Positions 48,601 through 60,031 of a stretch of DNA of 64,000 bases are shown here, one piece after another. Both the position numbers and the translations under genes were made by a program. The notes below the pieces were generated by a model that saw only the letters and a program-made list of their open reading frames with translations, did no database searches and had not been told where the DNA came from. Source of the DNA: Sarcocystis neurona (taxonomy: Eukaryota > Apicomplexa > Conoidasida > Eucoccidiorida > Sarcocystidae); assembly GCA_000727475.1 (NCBI GenBank), contig KL647294.1:1424369-1488368 (forward strand). Direction: 5' to 3'. Position 1 is the first letter of the stretch. Each line of letters opens with the position of its first letter.

Positions 48601-51600
48601 CAGCTGCGTCTCTCACAAAATCCACGGCCTTCTGCAGCACAGCTGCTGCCACCTCGCACGCGTGTCGGATCCCTGCAGGGCAGACAGCACCAGCAGTCGC
48701 ACACACAACATGCCGTCGGCAGCACCCGCTAGCAGCACACGCACGGAGGAAAAGCGGTGGCGGCAGGATAAGCTGTAGCTCGGCAGGAGCAGCAATAGCA
48801 CACCCACAGCAGCAGCAGCCGCAGAAAAGCAGAAGCTTCCAGCAACAGCACCAGCAGCACACGGGTTGTGCCCGTATCACCGGAAGACAAAGACACCGTC
48901 ACAACGAAAAAAGAATCCATGTCTGCTTTTGCGCGTCAGCTTCCGCTTTTTTCCCCACTCTGGACACACAGACAATTCTTCTGAGAAGCTCCTCTTCTTG
49001 TGGGGGACCATCAGCATAACAGCTCACAGAGTTATGTAAAGTATGCTTCTGCAGACAAAGATATACGTCCAGACAAAGGTGTACCTAGACGCACACACTT
49101 ATGGCTTCTTTGTATCTACCACGACCTACCCATATGTACATACGGAGGCATGCGCACAACGGCGTATAGTAGAAAACTCAACGCATGGATAGGCGTACTT
49201 GGCTACATGTGTGAGGTGGTTCAAGCGCCGTGGGAAACTCTCGTACATATACGTGCGAGAAGTTTGCAAAAACCTCATCCAGGGTGTGCGTCTGCAGGTC
49301 CCCAGGCGTACTTCTCTTTCACCTTTTTTGCATCCCTGTGCACGCTCGCCACGGACACGCGTACGCGTAGGCCCGCAGACATACCTCTTCAGCGTCAATA
49401 TTTTGTTTCTGGCGGATACAAAGAAACATTTTAGCTGGCGCGCTCACGCATATTCTATCTCAGGTAGTTAGATAGAGTATCTCTGGGCATATAGATGCAC
49501 ACGGAAAAATACGTCGCAGAAGTGCGCCTGTTACACAGGTAAGAAAGTACCCCCTCTTTCGTGAAGTAAACCTTGCGTCGTCACAGAGAGACACGTGCAC
49601 AGACACAGGAGCTTCCTACTTCCCCGTGTCTTTGCCTACGACAACGAGATACGTGACTAAATAATAACCGCGATGCTTGGGGTAGGTTCTTTGCCTACGC
49701 TTCACTGCACTGCTTACGCTCACGTGCGAGGATACACGAATTCTGCGTCGCGCCGTATATACTTATCGGGCCAGGATACACGTCCTTAGAACTACCAGTT
49801 TTCCACGGGAGCCAAAGTCCTACCAGGAGATAACAAGGATGGCCTCTTCTATTCATCCTGGGCTTCGTTGCTGTCGAGTGTTCTATCCAGTGACAGATCT
49901 TTTCAAAACAAAGGCACGTCAATCGCAGATGCATCGCACGGACCGGATGCGGAACTCTGTGTATCACTCGTCTACCAGCAAGAACTACATGTCAATCTCG
50001 CACTCAACGCGGGAGACTTCCCAATGTTATCCATGCCTCTTTCTATTGCGTCGTGCTGGGTCGACAACTGCTGTACAGGCAGGTCTCTTTACAGCTGTCC
50101 AGGCAATCGATTCCACTTAAGTACCTTCGATCTCCTTAGATGTTTTCACCCATTCGATTTCACGTGTGGAAATCGGTAAATATTTAGAGAGTCGCGTGCG
50201 CAGCTGCACTGCCTCCTCCCTGCGCTGCTGCTGCTCCTCCTGGTGTTGCATTTTTCTCATGGCAGCAGCAGCAGATTCATCACGTAGTGCGTAGAACGGT
50301 AGAGAGATGGAAGACGGCACTGGACGCTCTGCCGATACCACCCCTTTAGTTATCGGGCGCAGTGCATGAAGAGCCACAGGCATGACGCTTCTTGCTACTC
50401 GGCTTCCTGACACACTTCCTCCTGCTGCCACATATGCTCCCTCCGCTTTTATTTCTGTAGCCGTGTGCCCTGGCGCTCCTTCTTCTAACACTTGAACGTC
50501 AGCCGTGGCAGTCGCTCCTGACTCTGTTGTGGCCTTCGATCCTGACGTGCCTGCTGCTCCCAAAGCTGCTGCTGCTGCTGAGGGAGCACTTCGCGCAGCA
50601 GTTGCCGCCGCTGGCGCTGCTGCTGCTGCTGCGCCTGCTGCTGCTGCTGCGACTGTTGACGTTACGCTGTCTCTGGCTCTTATTGCTGCGGGCGCGGGTG
50701 TTTTCCCTGCTACTGCTGCATTGCCGTCTGCTGTTGCCGCTAGCGCGGCCGATGGTGGCGCGCCTGTAGGTGCTACGTTCCTTTCCGCTGCAGCGACTGG
50801 GTGGTGCGCTGCTGCCACAAGTGTCACTCTCACTTTTGTCGCTCCTCGTGTGGCTCCTGCTGACGTTATTGCTGGTACTGAGGCCGGGTGGTCTGCAGCG
50901 GTATCAGCAGGTGCACCGGCTGCGGCAGGAAAGGTGGAAGTACAAAGGCCAGGGCGACGACGAGCAGCGGCAAGGACAGAGCGAATGGCAGCAGCACATA
51001 GGCCACTGCGTACGGAAGCAGAGTCAATGTAGCAAAAGTTTCGTTCCGTTGCAGAAGCACCGGCGGAAGCCGCAGCGGCCCCGTCAGCGAACGCAGCAAC
51101 ATCACGCCTGGAAGCAACACTGCCTGCGCAGTGGAAGCTTGCTGTTGTCTGTCGGAGGGTCTGCGTGCTACTGGCGTTGAACAGTGTTTTTGGCATGAAG
51201 CTTTCAGAAAGGGGGAAAACCACAAAGGATACACAGCAGCTTGCACGATCGCTCGCACGCACGTGTCTAGGGGCGCGAATATTATACAGTGTCACTTCGG
51301 TGGCAGCAACAAGAGCAGCGAGCGATTCCTTGGAAGCCGTCGCTGACGGATGCCTAGTCGCAGTCGCCGCAACAAAACTGCGGACGCCGTGACGATCGTT
51401 TGCATCGCAAAGGCCCTGTTTTCTTTCTCTCGTCCTGCTCCACCCGACTTTTGCTGCTGCTGTTAGTGCTCCTGGCGCTGCTGCTGCTCTACTTCGAAAT
51501 GCTGCGGCTCGTGGCGCTGCTGTCGTTGATGCTGTTGCTCTCCCCACTAATGCTCTATTCGGGTGTCCCGTTGCTGCAGGTAGTCGGGTTCCTGTGTCAC

Positions 51601-52039
51601 AGGGGCACACTATCGCTAGTGCTGCGCTTGGTGCACCTTTCTCTGTAGCTAATGACGAAGCGCTTGCTGTTGAGAGTGTTCTTGCCCCAGCTGCTGCTGC
51701 TAATGTTGTAGCTGCTGCTATCACCTTTTCACCGTGGAGTGCCCAAGTCCTCGCAACAAGGTGCGGAGGACAGGGCTGCTTTGTATAAAAAAGTCTTTCG
51801 CCTGCTGCTGGTACTGCTGAGGGCAGGCCGGTGGGTAGGGCTGCAGCACTCATCCGAAGGAGAAGCAGGACCAGCAGCAGCAGCGGCAGCCCCAGCAGCA
51901 TCACTCGCACGAGTAGAGAAAGCAGCAACCGAGGCTGCTGCACAGCCTGCCTTTGCATTGGAGAAGGATGCTGCTGCTGGTGCTGCCAGCGCAGCGATAG
52001 GGCATGCCGCATCGTCTTCTTTTTCTTCCCCATTCTCAT
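42555..52039 (-). CDS. Methionine aminopeptidase type I with a very long N-terminal extension
   Basis: Removes the initiator methionine from nascent proteins; metal-dependent pita-bread fold. Six exons (52039-50125, 48672-48451, 47294-47093, 45386-45275, 44322-44183, 42663-42555) total 2,700 coding bases, 899 residues plus stop, with every splice phase in agreement. The catalytic domain starts at KTSKEIEGIRHACEVA (about residue 632). It contains YPSPL...FPKSVCTSVNEVICHG, with substrate-binding His712. The metal ligands are Asp729 (SIDVS), Asp740 (HGD), His806 (CGHGIG), Glu838 (FTVEP) and Glu869 (QFEHT). Ligand spacing is close to bacterial type I enzymes, and the 60-residue insert of type II is absent, so type I is firm. 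Residues 1-630 are low complexity, Ala/Thr/Ser-rich, with a basic start (MRMGKKKK) and a hydrophobic run at 38-61. That could be a signal anchor or part of an organellar leader, but may only reflect CTG repeats. Start chosen as the first ATG in the open frame; an ATG at 52033 is equally possible. Confidence 0.92.
43592..43834. repeat. Three-copy 81-base tandem repeat
   Basis: The unit starts TTCACCCATGCGTCCTGCTC at 43592, 43673 and 43754, a period of 81 bases. Copies 1 and 2 are essentially identical; copy 3 differs near its end (CGGACCACTGTGGAGG instead of CGGGCTTCTGTGCAGG). It lies inside the last MetAP intron. The period is a multiple of three and one plus-strand frame is open through all copies, but there is no other sign of coding. 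Confidence 0.95.
44049..44066. repeat. (AT)9 microsatellite in MetAP intron 5
   Basis: Perfect AT run; a second (AT)9 tract lies at 44405-44422 in intron 4, on the other side of exon 5. Confidence 0.95.
44183..44322 (-). CDS. MetAP exon 5
   Basis: Acceptor TTGCTACGCAG. Encodes IIHVPNSMHGRMLPGMCFTV and then EPVVCSGG, containing the metal-binding glutamate, and YKMWDDKWTVSSLDGAP. Donor CC/GTAAGT. Confidence 0.93.
44323..45274 (-). other. MetAP intron 4, containing a Gln/Ser-rich coding-like stretch
   Basis: 45060-45245 is open on the minus strand in two frames (for example GPVIPVPPPERKSATLS), resembling repeat-rich coding sequence. Exons 4 and 5 join perfectly without it (HEEPF-IIHVPN). Confidence 0.65.
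44405..44422. repeat. (AT)9 microsatellite in MetAP intron 4
   Basis: Perfect AT run about 80 bases upstream (gene sense) of exon 5. Confidence 0.95.
45275..45386 (-). CDS. MetAP exon 4
   Basis: Starts after GCTACAG and encodes LGVVGDAIESFLSSRGYRT, then CGHGIGRSFHEEPF with the metal-binding histidine. Donor TTC/GTAAGT, phase 0. Joining to exon 3 gives GPGKRLGVVGDAI, the normal MetAP pattern. Confidence 0.93.
45387..47092 (-). other. MetAP intron 3
   Basis: 1.7 kb. Contains the 72-base repeat, short AT tracts near 46360, and many CACGTG/GTACAC-type words. A deceptive segment at 45914-46013 has good splice sites and matching phases but no place in the enzyme fold. Confidence 0.7.
46877..47016. 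repeat. Imperfect two-copy tandem repeat, 72-base period
   Basis: ACATTACAGAATTCAAAAAC at 46877 recurs as ACATTACAAAATTCAAAAAC at 46949, each followed by CACxCACxT..GTAC.CGGATGTGTGTA. It lies in MetAP intron 3. Confidence 0.8.
47093..47294 (-). CDS. MetAP exon 3
   Basis: Begins inside the conserved GIPDD motif and encodes ICSIDVSCYIGGFHGDCART, which carries the two metal-binding aspartates. It continues through LVAAAEEATLRGVAACGPGK and ends AAAAG/GTACGA. It has 66 whole codons plus 2+2 split bases. Confidence 0.92.
47295..48450 (-). other. MetAP intron 2, containing a coding-like low-complexity segment
   Basis: The spliced exons meet exactly inside the invariant CHGIPDD motif, so this must be intron. 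Yet 48095-48220 reads on the minus strand, without stops, as QAPAAAVERAPATEVERTPA followed by TGETRAGAGDASKRKEAQ, a degenerate short repeat like that of real exons here. Confidence 0.7.
48451..48672 (-). CDS. MetAP exon 2
   Basis: Acceptor CTGCCCTGCAG, donor CACG/GTGAAT. Encodes IRHACEVAAAVLQK..., the TTDDIDAVVH helix motif, GAYPSPL, and FPKSVCTSVNEVICHG with the substrate-binding histidine. Phase 1 in and phase 1 out. Confidence 0.92.
50125..52039 (-). CDS. MetAP exon 1: low-complexity extension plus start of catalytic domain
   Basis: Encodes residues 1-638 and the first base of Gly639. It ends ...GAG ATC GAA G / GTACTT. The last residues (IEWVKTSKEIEG) are the conserved lead-in of MetAP, which ties this repeat-rich exon to the enzyme. 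It contains runs such as a stretch of Ala broken by Pro, Thr and Gly near 50560-50700. The other minus-strand frame around 51.73-52.12 kb is also open and low complexity, so the exact N terminus needs transcript support. Confidence 0.78.
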
Positions 52040-53748
52040 AGGTGGAAGGGAGACAGGAGTAAAACGACGCAAAGGGCAAAGAGACACGCATGTGATCCAG
52101 CTCGTTACTCTCACACGACAAGACAGCACTGCCGCAAGCGGGGTTGGAGGCTAATGGCCGTCTTCTTCCAAAAATATATACAAAGAAACATAAATTTCAC
52201 TCAGCGGGGAAGACACGTGTACATATGTGCATAAGCGTATCGGAAAATCCCTGCCTTGGCTGCTTCTGCATGCACACCTATACTGAGAAAGGCAGAGACA
52301 GAAGCAGAATTTGAACTACGCACTCTTATGCTGCAGACACTCGACGAGCAAACGTGTATATGTATTCGGTGAATCTGTGTGTACCTGCGATTATCTATAA
52401 AGGATGGCATGGAAAGGATATGTTGTTACATAAGGAAAGGAAAACAGTTGGCACGTCAGAGAATGGACACATGTCAACGAGCGAAACGGAAGAAATGGAG
52501 GAGAGGAAGACTGTGAAATAGACGGGGAGAGGCAGAACAAGGAGGACAGGAACAAGAGAAAGAAAAGGAAGAAGTACGTGAATAAGACGTGTAAGAAAAC
52601 ATATCCGTAAAAAAATAAAATGACGAAGTCAGGGGCAGTGAAGTGAACGTCGGGTGCTGTTGATTTATGGGATCGATTGTGGGAAGGTGATTCGTAAAGA
52701 GTGACAATATAAAAGGAGCAAATGGACCTGCGTATAGAGAAGTCTCAACCAAGTCACGTCTCTTCGAAGTCAAAGCGCTTTCACACACACACACACACAT
52801 ACAGAAGTATAAATATGTACGTCTTCGTCTTGTACAACATAACTCCATATGTGTGCGCTTGTGTAGAAGGCGGAAAAGAAAACGTTTTTGATTTATTGGA
52901 GGCGTCCAAGTGTAGACGGTGTATACAGATAGAGGTTGACCAAGACGAATGTACGTGTACGCTTCTACGTGGGGATCTAGGTACACATCTGTACCTCTAT
53001 GCGGGTCCACATGGATATCTGAAGATCTGCTGAGGTACCTGCTTCGGTGGAACCCGTTTACATCTGTATGTCTGGACTTCTGTGCGAGCAGAAATGCAGT
53101 TGCATGCGCGTTCTTCTTATTTATTCGTCGCTTCCCGTAAACATCACTACGTCCGGAATAAACAGAGAGGTGACACAGAGTTGAATTCAAAAGCGCACGT
53201 TTTGGAGGACAGATATGTAGCTGTACGTATATATTTGTGTGTAGGCGAATACAAGTGAGCCAAAACGCGTACACACACAGAAGCGGGGAGACCAGGCTTC
53301 CTAAATCGTATGAACCACCGGCGTCACCCTCAACCGCACAGCGAGAGCCGGTCACACTGCACTGAAGGGACCTGTGCAGCAGCAGCAGCCGCGTGTTTTC
53401 AGCAGCTGCGCGCGCTCAGAGCCGTAGGACAACAAGACCTTTCCACGTAGAAGAGACGGCAACCGTCTGCTGCAGCACTGCGGACCCAACAGCTACTCGC
53501 TGTCTTCTAGAGAAGACCTAACAACTGCGAGGCCGTGCCTGCTGACGCTGTCCCGCCGCTTTTTTTTCGCGCCTGGTGCAGGCAGGGGCTGCAGCGGGCC
53601 GTATCCACGACCACTGGTTGTGGGGAGGGTGATGCATCTACATCTCACCGCAGCTGCAGCAGTGCGCAAGCCACGAAGAAGGACGGCACACGTCCCGGGT
53701 GTCCCGTCCAACCACAGAGAGCCAAAGGGACCTGGACGGCGGGTGTCT

Positions 53749-53780
<32 letters not shown>

Positions 53781-56700
53781 GTATATGCATACATATGTGG
53801 ATATACATGTATGGATGGGTATAGGTGTGAAGTCGCGTTCTGCAGGGAGGAACGAAATTTCAGAGACACAGGTTCGAAGGGAAGAATGCTTAGGGACGTC
53901 CGCAACAGATTGGGATACACAGAAGACCTGTGAATGCACAGACAGACACGCACGTTAGAACTCACACACATACACACGTACAACAGTATATATACGTGTG
54001 TGCGTCCCCCGCAAGCATTAGACATCCAGCAGGAAAGAGCCGCATATCGTCAGGCGTCCCGTCTCTCGGTGGATCCTATGTAGTTGTTCACGGAGTTTTG
54101 CCGGTCTGCTTTTCTTCCGGATCGCTGCCGCCGCGATTTACAGCAAAAATAGTTATCTTGCCCCTGTTGCGCCCCCAGCTGCAGGTGCTGCTTTCATTCT
54201 TGACGCCCACAGCAAGAAGCACATACACGCACACGTGCACACATACACACTTATATGCGTGTACACCTCTACGTACGAGAGCACATAAACGATGATGTAC
54301 ACATCAATATAACGCTCTCCTCCTTTCGGTCGTGTCTGCTGGGAATGCTTTGAATTGCGCTGCTGTTTGTTCTCTTCTCGTTATTCCTGCCCTCGTTTTC
54401 TGCTGCTGTTCTCTGGTCCCTCGCTTGCGCGCCGCTAACTCGTTCCCCTGCTGCTGCCTTCAACGTCCGGCTGCTGTCTCTGAGTGTAGCTAGGATGACT
54501 GCAGCTTTGTGCGCTGCTGCAGACGGTAGCACTGGGCGTCCCTCCCGCTGTGGCTTCTCGTCAGTAAATGCAAAAGCTGCTGGCTCTCCTGCTGTCGGCG
54601 TCGCTCGTTTTGTCTATGCCGCTGTTGACATTTCCCTTGCAGCAGTTGTTGCTGCCGCGGCCTCCTGTCCTGGTGACAGGTTTGCTGCAGAGGCTGCTGT
54701 TGTCACCGCCGTTGAAGCAGCTGTTGCTTGCGCTGCTGACGCTGCTGCTGGTGGTGGTACAGCTTCTCCTGAAGCTGCTACACGAGGCGCCACAGGAGGC
54801 AATGTGCGTGTCGTCCAGCTTCGGGGACTCCTGGAGCTGCCGCGGTCGCTGCTGTCCCGCCGCATATCTAGCTACCCTGTCGCGGCGTGTGAGTGTAACG
54901 TGCCTCTCACGCAGTTGCTGCCTCTGCTGGTGCCCATGCTGCCGCAGAGGTGGTGGCGTGCCGCCCGGCCGCCCTCCTCCTTGCCTCTTTGTGGCGGCAG
55001 TTTCCCAGCTGGGACCGCTCGACTCGCTACGTCGAATAACCCCTTGCAGCTGCAGTTCTGCAACCACTTCGAGGCGAGATGCTGAGGGAAGCAAAGGAGG
55101 GAAGGGGAAGGGGAAAACACCCACGGCAAAGCGCTGCCGAAAGCAGTGAGCCAGTTATAATGCGCGAAGATGCGGATCGGGGCAAACGGCCATCCCTGTG
55201 CACGTAAACAACTGGACAAACCGGATGGGTTCATGTGCGTACACAACGCTAGCACGGTGTCCGGGATCAGACTTGCAACAGATACGCTGACACGTGTTGA
55301 TAATTTTCAGTATGGCGAGATTTAGGGAGAGCTACACCAACTGGGACCACACGTATCGCTCGTGCGCCGCTGAAGGCTGAAACGAGTATGTGTCACAAAA
55401 AGGGATTTGAAGAGAGACACACACACGTACCTGTTCGTTTCTTGGCGTTGGCTGTGCGTCAGAATGCGTAGGAAAAAGGAGCATGTCACTGTGCTTCTAC
55501 AGAAAGACCATCTCACTTCTTTCATACGCGGTGCGAGAAGTGCGTGGACTCAGGCACATACACATCTACGTGGTCACTTATCAACTATTCTTTTTTTATC
55601 TACCTAATAGATGTATATATTTTTGCACTCACGTGTTCTTCTCTCTATCCAGACCCACACGAAGATACAAAACGCGTTAGGGGGCGGGTACGTGTATAGA
55701 CATATGACGGTTGTAGCGCTATTGTTCCAGATCCTGTTGTTCTCGCGTGCTGCGCTGCTGCGTGTGGAAATCGTCGACAGTGGGAAACAGCTGCGGGTCG
55801 CTACCAGTCGCTCAGGACGGGTACGTATTGACGCCTATAAAGATATCTGCACCGGTACGTGGAAACGCAGAGACACATACACACAGACATATCAGGACCA
55901 GACAAACACAAACGCTCGAAGCAGCGTACATCAGACAACGCAGACAGGGTACTCCTGTCTTCTATGCGTGCACGGGCTCGCGCGTATACCTCCCACGCAC
56001 GCTTGCACGTATAACTGCAAAATCTGGGAAGATCCCTACACGTAGATACACATATATATATACATATATATATTTATATGTGTGTGCATATGTATAGGCC
56101 TACGCACACGTATGTGGTTATAAGCGGGACAAGCACACATTTCTGCGTGTCTACAAGCCTTCAACGGAGGTGGATGCAGCAAGTGTCCACAAGCGACACA
56201 GCAAACGCGGGGGCTGTACAAAAAAGCACGGATGCATATATACATGCAGTCGTGAGCGCAGAATCATCCACGCCGTATATGGCCGCTACATTTCCTGCAT
56301 GTGCGTATACCTCTAGGCATCCGCGATACTTGTACCCTGCCTATAACGTTGGGCAAGTAAATTTGCATCGTAGAACGTATGTGCTTACACATGTACGCAC
56401 GTAAAAAGGAGGCTGTTTACCGCTTTGCAAGGACACCGTGAAGTGCCTGTGTGTACACGCGTCAGGCACTCGTACTTAACCTGATGCTGTACAAGAAATA
56501 CGACCCCAACGGAACCACGTGCCGGCGTACACTCTTCTACATACCTTCACAAGCACCTGTGTATGCGCACTTACTGCTTCTGAAGCTACACACAACAACA
56601 AAAACCAACTTTTCGAAGTTCCGTGTAGAAGGAAGAGTAAAAGTCATACGACGCACGCGCAGCCGGCGCCTGCTGCCGTCTCCGCATGCAACAGCTCTTC

Positions 56701-57275
56701 CCGCTACAACATATACGGGAACGAAACTTCGAAGGCTATGTCTGCTCACAGGCGTTTTTCTCATAGCACACGATGGAACTACATGTTGTGCGGACGGATG
56801 GAAATTATTCTGTTATGGGGCCAACAGTAAAGAGATGCGCCCCCCACGCCAGGCGAGCACAAACCAACACACGAGTACTTAACTACCCGTCAAGATCTAC
56901 CACATGTGCGTTACAGCTGCGCGAAAATTTCGCTCGAGCGGAGGGGTGCTGGTCTACGGCTACTTATGCGTACTTGCACCCGTGCGTTGAAGGGAATGCA
57001 GTTAATGTTCGCCGTACAGCAAGTTACCGCACGTGGCTGCCAGTATACATGCAAGTGATGTTAAAAAGACTTGCAAAATTCATCACCACGCGTCTACAAG
57101 CGGGTGCGTACTGGTGATCTACACTCTCGGTACAGCCGAACCTTGTAGAATGTGTGTCTGCACTCGTTATATCTCCACCGCGCGGAAGCAGAGCACGACG
57201 TGGTTAGAGCGGTCTGCGAGCAGTATGCTACACAAAAAAATTATTTGCTGCCCTCAGTCTTATTGTAGAGATTGA
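52040..57275. other. Upstream of MetAP; repeats and weak coding-like patches
   Basis: The 293-codon minus frame (52474-53355) reads as simple noncoding words. 53496-53690 minus (TTSGRGYGPLQPLPAPGAKK) and 54270-55120 minus, with CAG-rich triplets readable as Ala, Ser or Gln in three frames, could be exons of an unrecognised gene. The Ala frame has a stop at 54614. 55.1-57.2 kb shows nothing. Confidence 0.4.
53751..53774. repeat. (AT)12 microsatellite
   Basis: Longest perfect AT run seen in the window, in noncoding DNA upstream of the MetAP gene. Confidence 0.95.
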
Positions 57276-58770
57276 CTCAAAGCCTCTGCGAATGAAGTCC
57301 ACCTCAAACAGAGGTGTCACGGTAGATGCGTAGCGGACAGTTATGTTGCTGAAAGTGTAGAAGAGTCACCTGTGCCGGGTGTGCAGGCTGTTCAAGTGGG
57401 TGTCATGATTACGTTGCGCAAGTTTTGGAATGTCGATCTATGTGGGCAGTACGAAAACTTCCCCTGTAAGGAGAACTGGCCCGAAGCATCTGTGAGTGGA
57501 CTCCATCTCATGTGCTGCGTCCTTTTTTTGGAGTACAATTATTTTTCTTTAGGGTCATGGAAGAAAGGCAGCGAACGAAGACATAATTGTATATATAAGG
57601 TGTTTTCCTCTCATGTGGTTAGACGTCGGGAGACCCGGCTAGATAAGTCGTCGATCGCGTCCATTTAGATGCCATGGAGTGCTTGCTGGACACTGCGTGC
57701 TTTGCATGAATCAATGCAAATTACGACGTGAGAACCATTACTTGCTACAGGTGGTAAGGAAACGTACACAGCACAGCTACACGATGAGCAACACCTTTTA
57801 CGGAGCGAGATAACCACACAAGTAGCCGAGGTAGGTTGCCTGCTAAGAGAAATGTTGGCGTCATGGACGTTTGCACGTTCTTTACATCACCAAAAACATA
57901 TACCATCTAGGACGATAACGCACTAAGCATGCGCTAACACATCTAGAGGACGCGTACTGGAAGTAGGCAATTTGGTGTGCTTAGGTGTGCTACAAAGCTA
58001 CGCACACATAATCACGTGTTATACATTCTTATAGAAGCATAGGTGAAAGACTAGAGAAGATTTTACCTCGTACTTGTCCTTGAATTTTGAAGGATCTGGG
58101 GTGGCAACCCGCAAGCAGGCCAGGATGTTTCGGTCACTGGTTAAGGCGGTTTCTTATAGGACTTTTTTTTCAATAGTATGCCACCCGAAAAAAACATTCG
58201 ACACCCTCGTGCTAGGTGGTGCTCCCATGTACAACGTCTGATACTGACGGCTGGATACTCGTGTTTGTTATACACGTCCATATGTAGATGATATACACAC
58301 GTACATTTGCGTGAACTTTTACACCTGCAACAAGGAAGGCGTGTCCACGTGCGACGGGTCTGAAAGGTGGTCAAATACTGATGTGAGTGTCCCCGCCGGG
58401 TTGCGTACGCTGTGTTTTACTTTGAATAATTAAATGGTGTGCTGGGGCGTGCTCTTCTCTCTTGAAGATACCCAGTCTGCAACTTCTGTGCAAGGAAATG
58501 TTCCCCCGCATGTGCTATTACGAGTTAAACGTCACTTCAAATGCCTGGCACACTTACACCGGCGGCCCCTTGTCGATAGTGCTCTACTGGAGTGGGGAGA
58601 CAGTTCAACATAGCAGTCCTTGTTATGACGAACCCCTCGGGACAACGAGAGCACCGATACGGCGTTCTTCACGGTATTTAAATCTACCCATTCGTTTCCC
58701 CGCATATACGCCGTAATGTGCCATTTCGGGGCTACCCGCTAGGGACGCTTACTTTCGTCAATCTCACACA
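57276..58770 (+). CDS. Possible exons of a FAM135-like protein (N-terminal part)
   Basis: The frame open from 57276 contains QVGVMITLRKFWNVDLCGQ, then CAG/GTACGA as a plausible donor at 57444. The pattern V-x-L-x-K-F-x-N-V-D-L matches the start of FAM135-type proteins (DUF3657), which carry a serine-esterase domain further on. A later stretch near 58651-58740 (DTAFFTVFKSTHSF) resembles the next conserved strand (T-F-x-I-x-Y-K). The exons in between (candidates at 58336-58380 and 58469-58700) do not join cleanly, and the esterase domain is not found in the window. Treat as a weak, partial assignment. Confidence 0.3.
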
Positions 58771-60031
58771 CTAGACAAACGTATTTGCGGGCACGCAGAA
58801 TCCACTACTACGCGGTGAGTATAAGATTAATGCATTCGCCCACACATAAAGTATGCGGACATATACACGCTACACATCCGCGGACAGATAGAGGCCACCT
58901 GCGTAGAGGTTGAGGCATAGCACCACCTACAATAAGTAGGAGGATAACGTAATATGCAAAGAAATGTCATTATGCTACTATATGTGGGGCTAGTCCTTCA
59001 TACACAGTGTATCGTGCTTGGAGCATAGCACCACATTCTACAGGGAGCGACGGCATTCAGTAAATGCCCTAGGCAGGTTCCAGCTTGCTGCTGTAAGCAG
59101 GCTGTGACTGACTTTACCTGTCGCCGAAAAGGTCGTCGATTCTACACTAATACGGAGTGCAAATGCTACAACGTACAGGGCTGTATAAAGACGCGCATCA
59201 AGCAAAAGTAGTAAACGCGTGTCAAATTGTCAAAGGGGAATGAGATCTATCTAGACACCATACGTGCAGTAATTTTTACTATTCTACGTGTACACGTACA
59301 CTTATGTATGTACATATTTATGTACGTAGGCACTTTAACATTTATACCGAAGCGTACATATTCGGATTTCCCGTTCGACTTCGGAAAAGATATGCTTTTA
59401 TCGCTCTGTGGTCCGAAACGACTGTTCTTCTACAAGTGATGCCCCGCCGATCTCTCCCCACTGGTGAATACTCTACTTGAAAACAACTTCTACGCAAGCT
59501 TCCCCAACGTAAGCCAGTCGCTGCACGTACTTACTTACTTGCGTAAACCTGTAGACACCAATCATTCCGGAATGCTAACAGGAGGAGCAACACGATTTCA
59601 ATACGTGCGAGCGACACGAGCGGCTTCCCCCCATCTGAACATCAGCTGAGTGTTTAAATTCGCAACGCCTTGCCACAAAGAAGCTGCGTGTAAGCGAATG
59701 CGGCCAATTACGTGTGAACGAGTGGAGAGTCACGTGACCAGACACAGCCGCACACAGACACACGGATATAGGACGTCTAAGGTTTAAAAAAAGCCAGACA
59801 ACTATACAGGCGGATGTGTAGCTGTCTTGACAACGTGCAACTTAACAGCAGCCTCCTGAAACTGCATGATCGTGACTGATTTCGGCCCTCGTGTACACCC
59901 GCGGCCTACAGCACCCGGTAATATGCAGCGGTTCATACAGGCTTTGAACTCCGTCTTTCTTTTAGAAGCGTCGGAAGGAGTATTTCATCCGACAATTACC
60001 GCAGCAGCACTAGCGGAAGTTGCGACTACAG
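58771..60031. other. No gene recognised
   Basis: Short plus frames at 59335-59439 (SDFPFDFGKDMLLSLCGPKR) and 59917-60069 (ALAEVATTVSFVELHNAKML) could be exons of the possible FAM135-like gene, but nothing links them. Self-complementary GTAC/ACGT words are dense near 59285. Confidence 0.35.

Noticed and set aside
49978..50072. Coding-like segment after MetAP exon 1 (QLSTQHDAIERGMDNIGK), which suggested a SNARE or coiled-coil gene
   Set aside because: Exon 1 ends KTSKEIEG and continues in phase to IRHACEVA at 48672, the canonical MetAP sequence.
50505..51032. Ala-rich plus-strand frame of 175 codons
   Set aside because: Antisense reading of GCT/CTG triplets in MetAP exon 1; the minus strand has the MetAP continuation.
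52474..53355. 293-codon minus-strand frame
   Set aside because: Composition follows simple noncoding words (ACAC, TATA, GTAC), with no domain, no homopolymer texture of real exons and no splice context.
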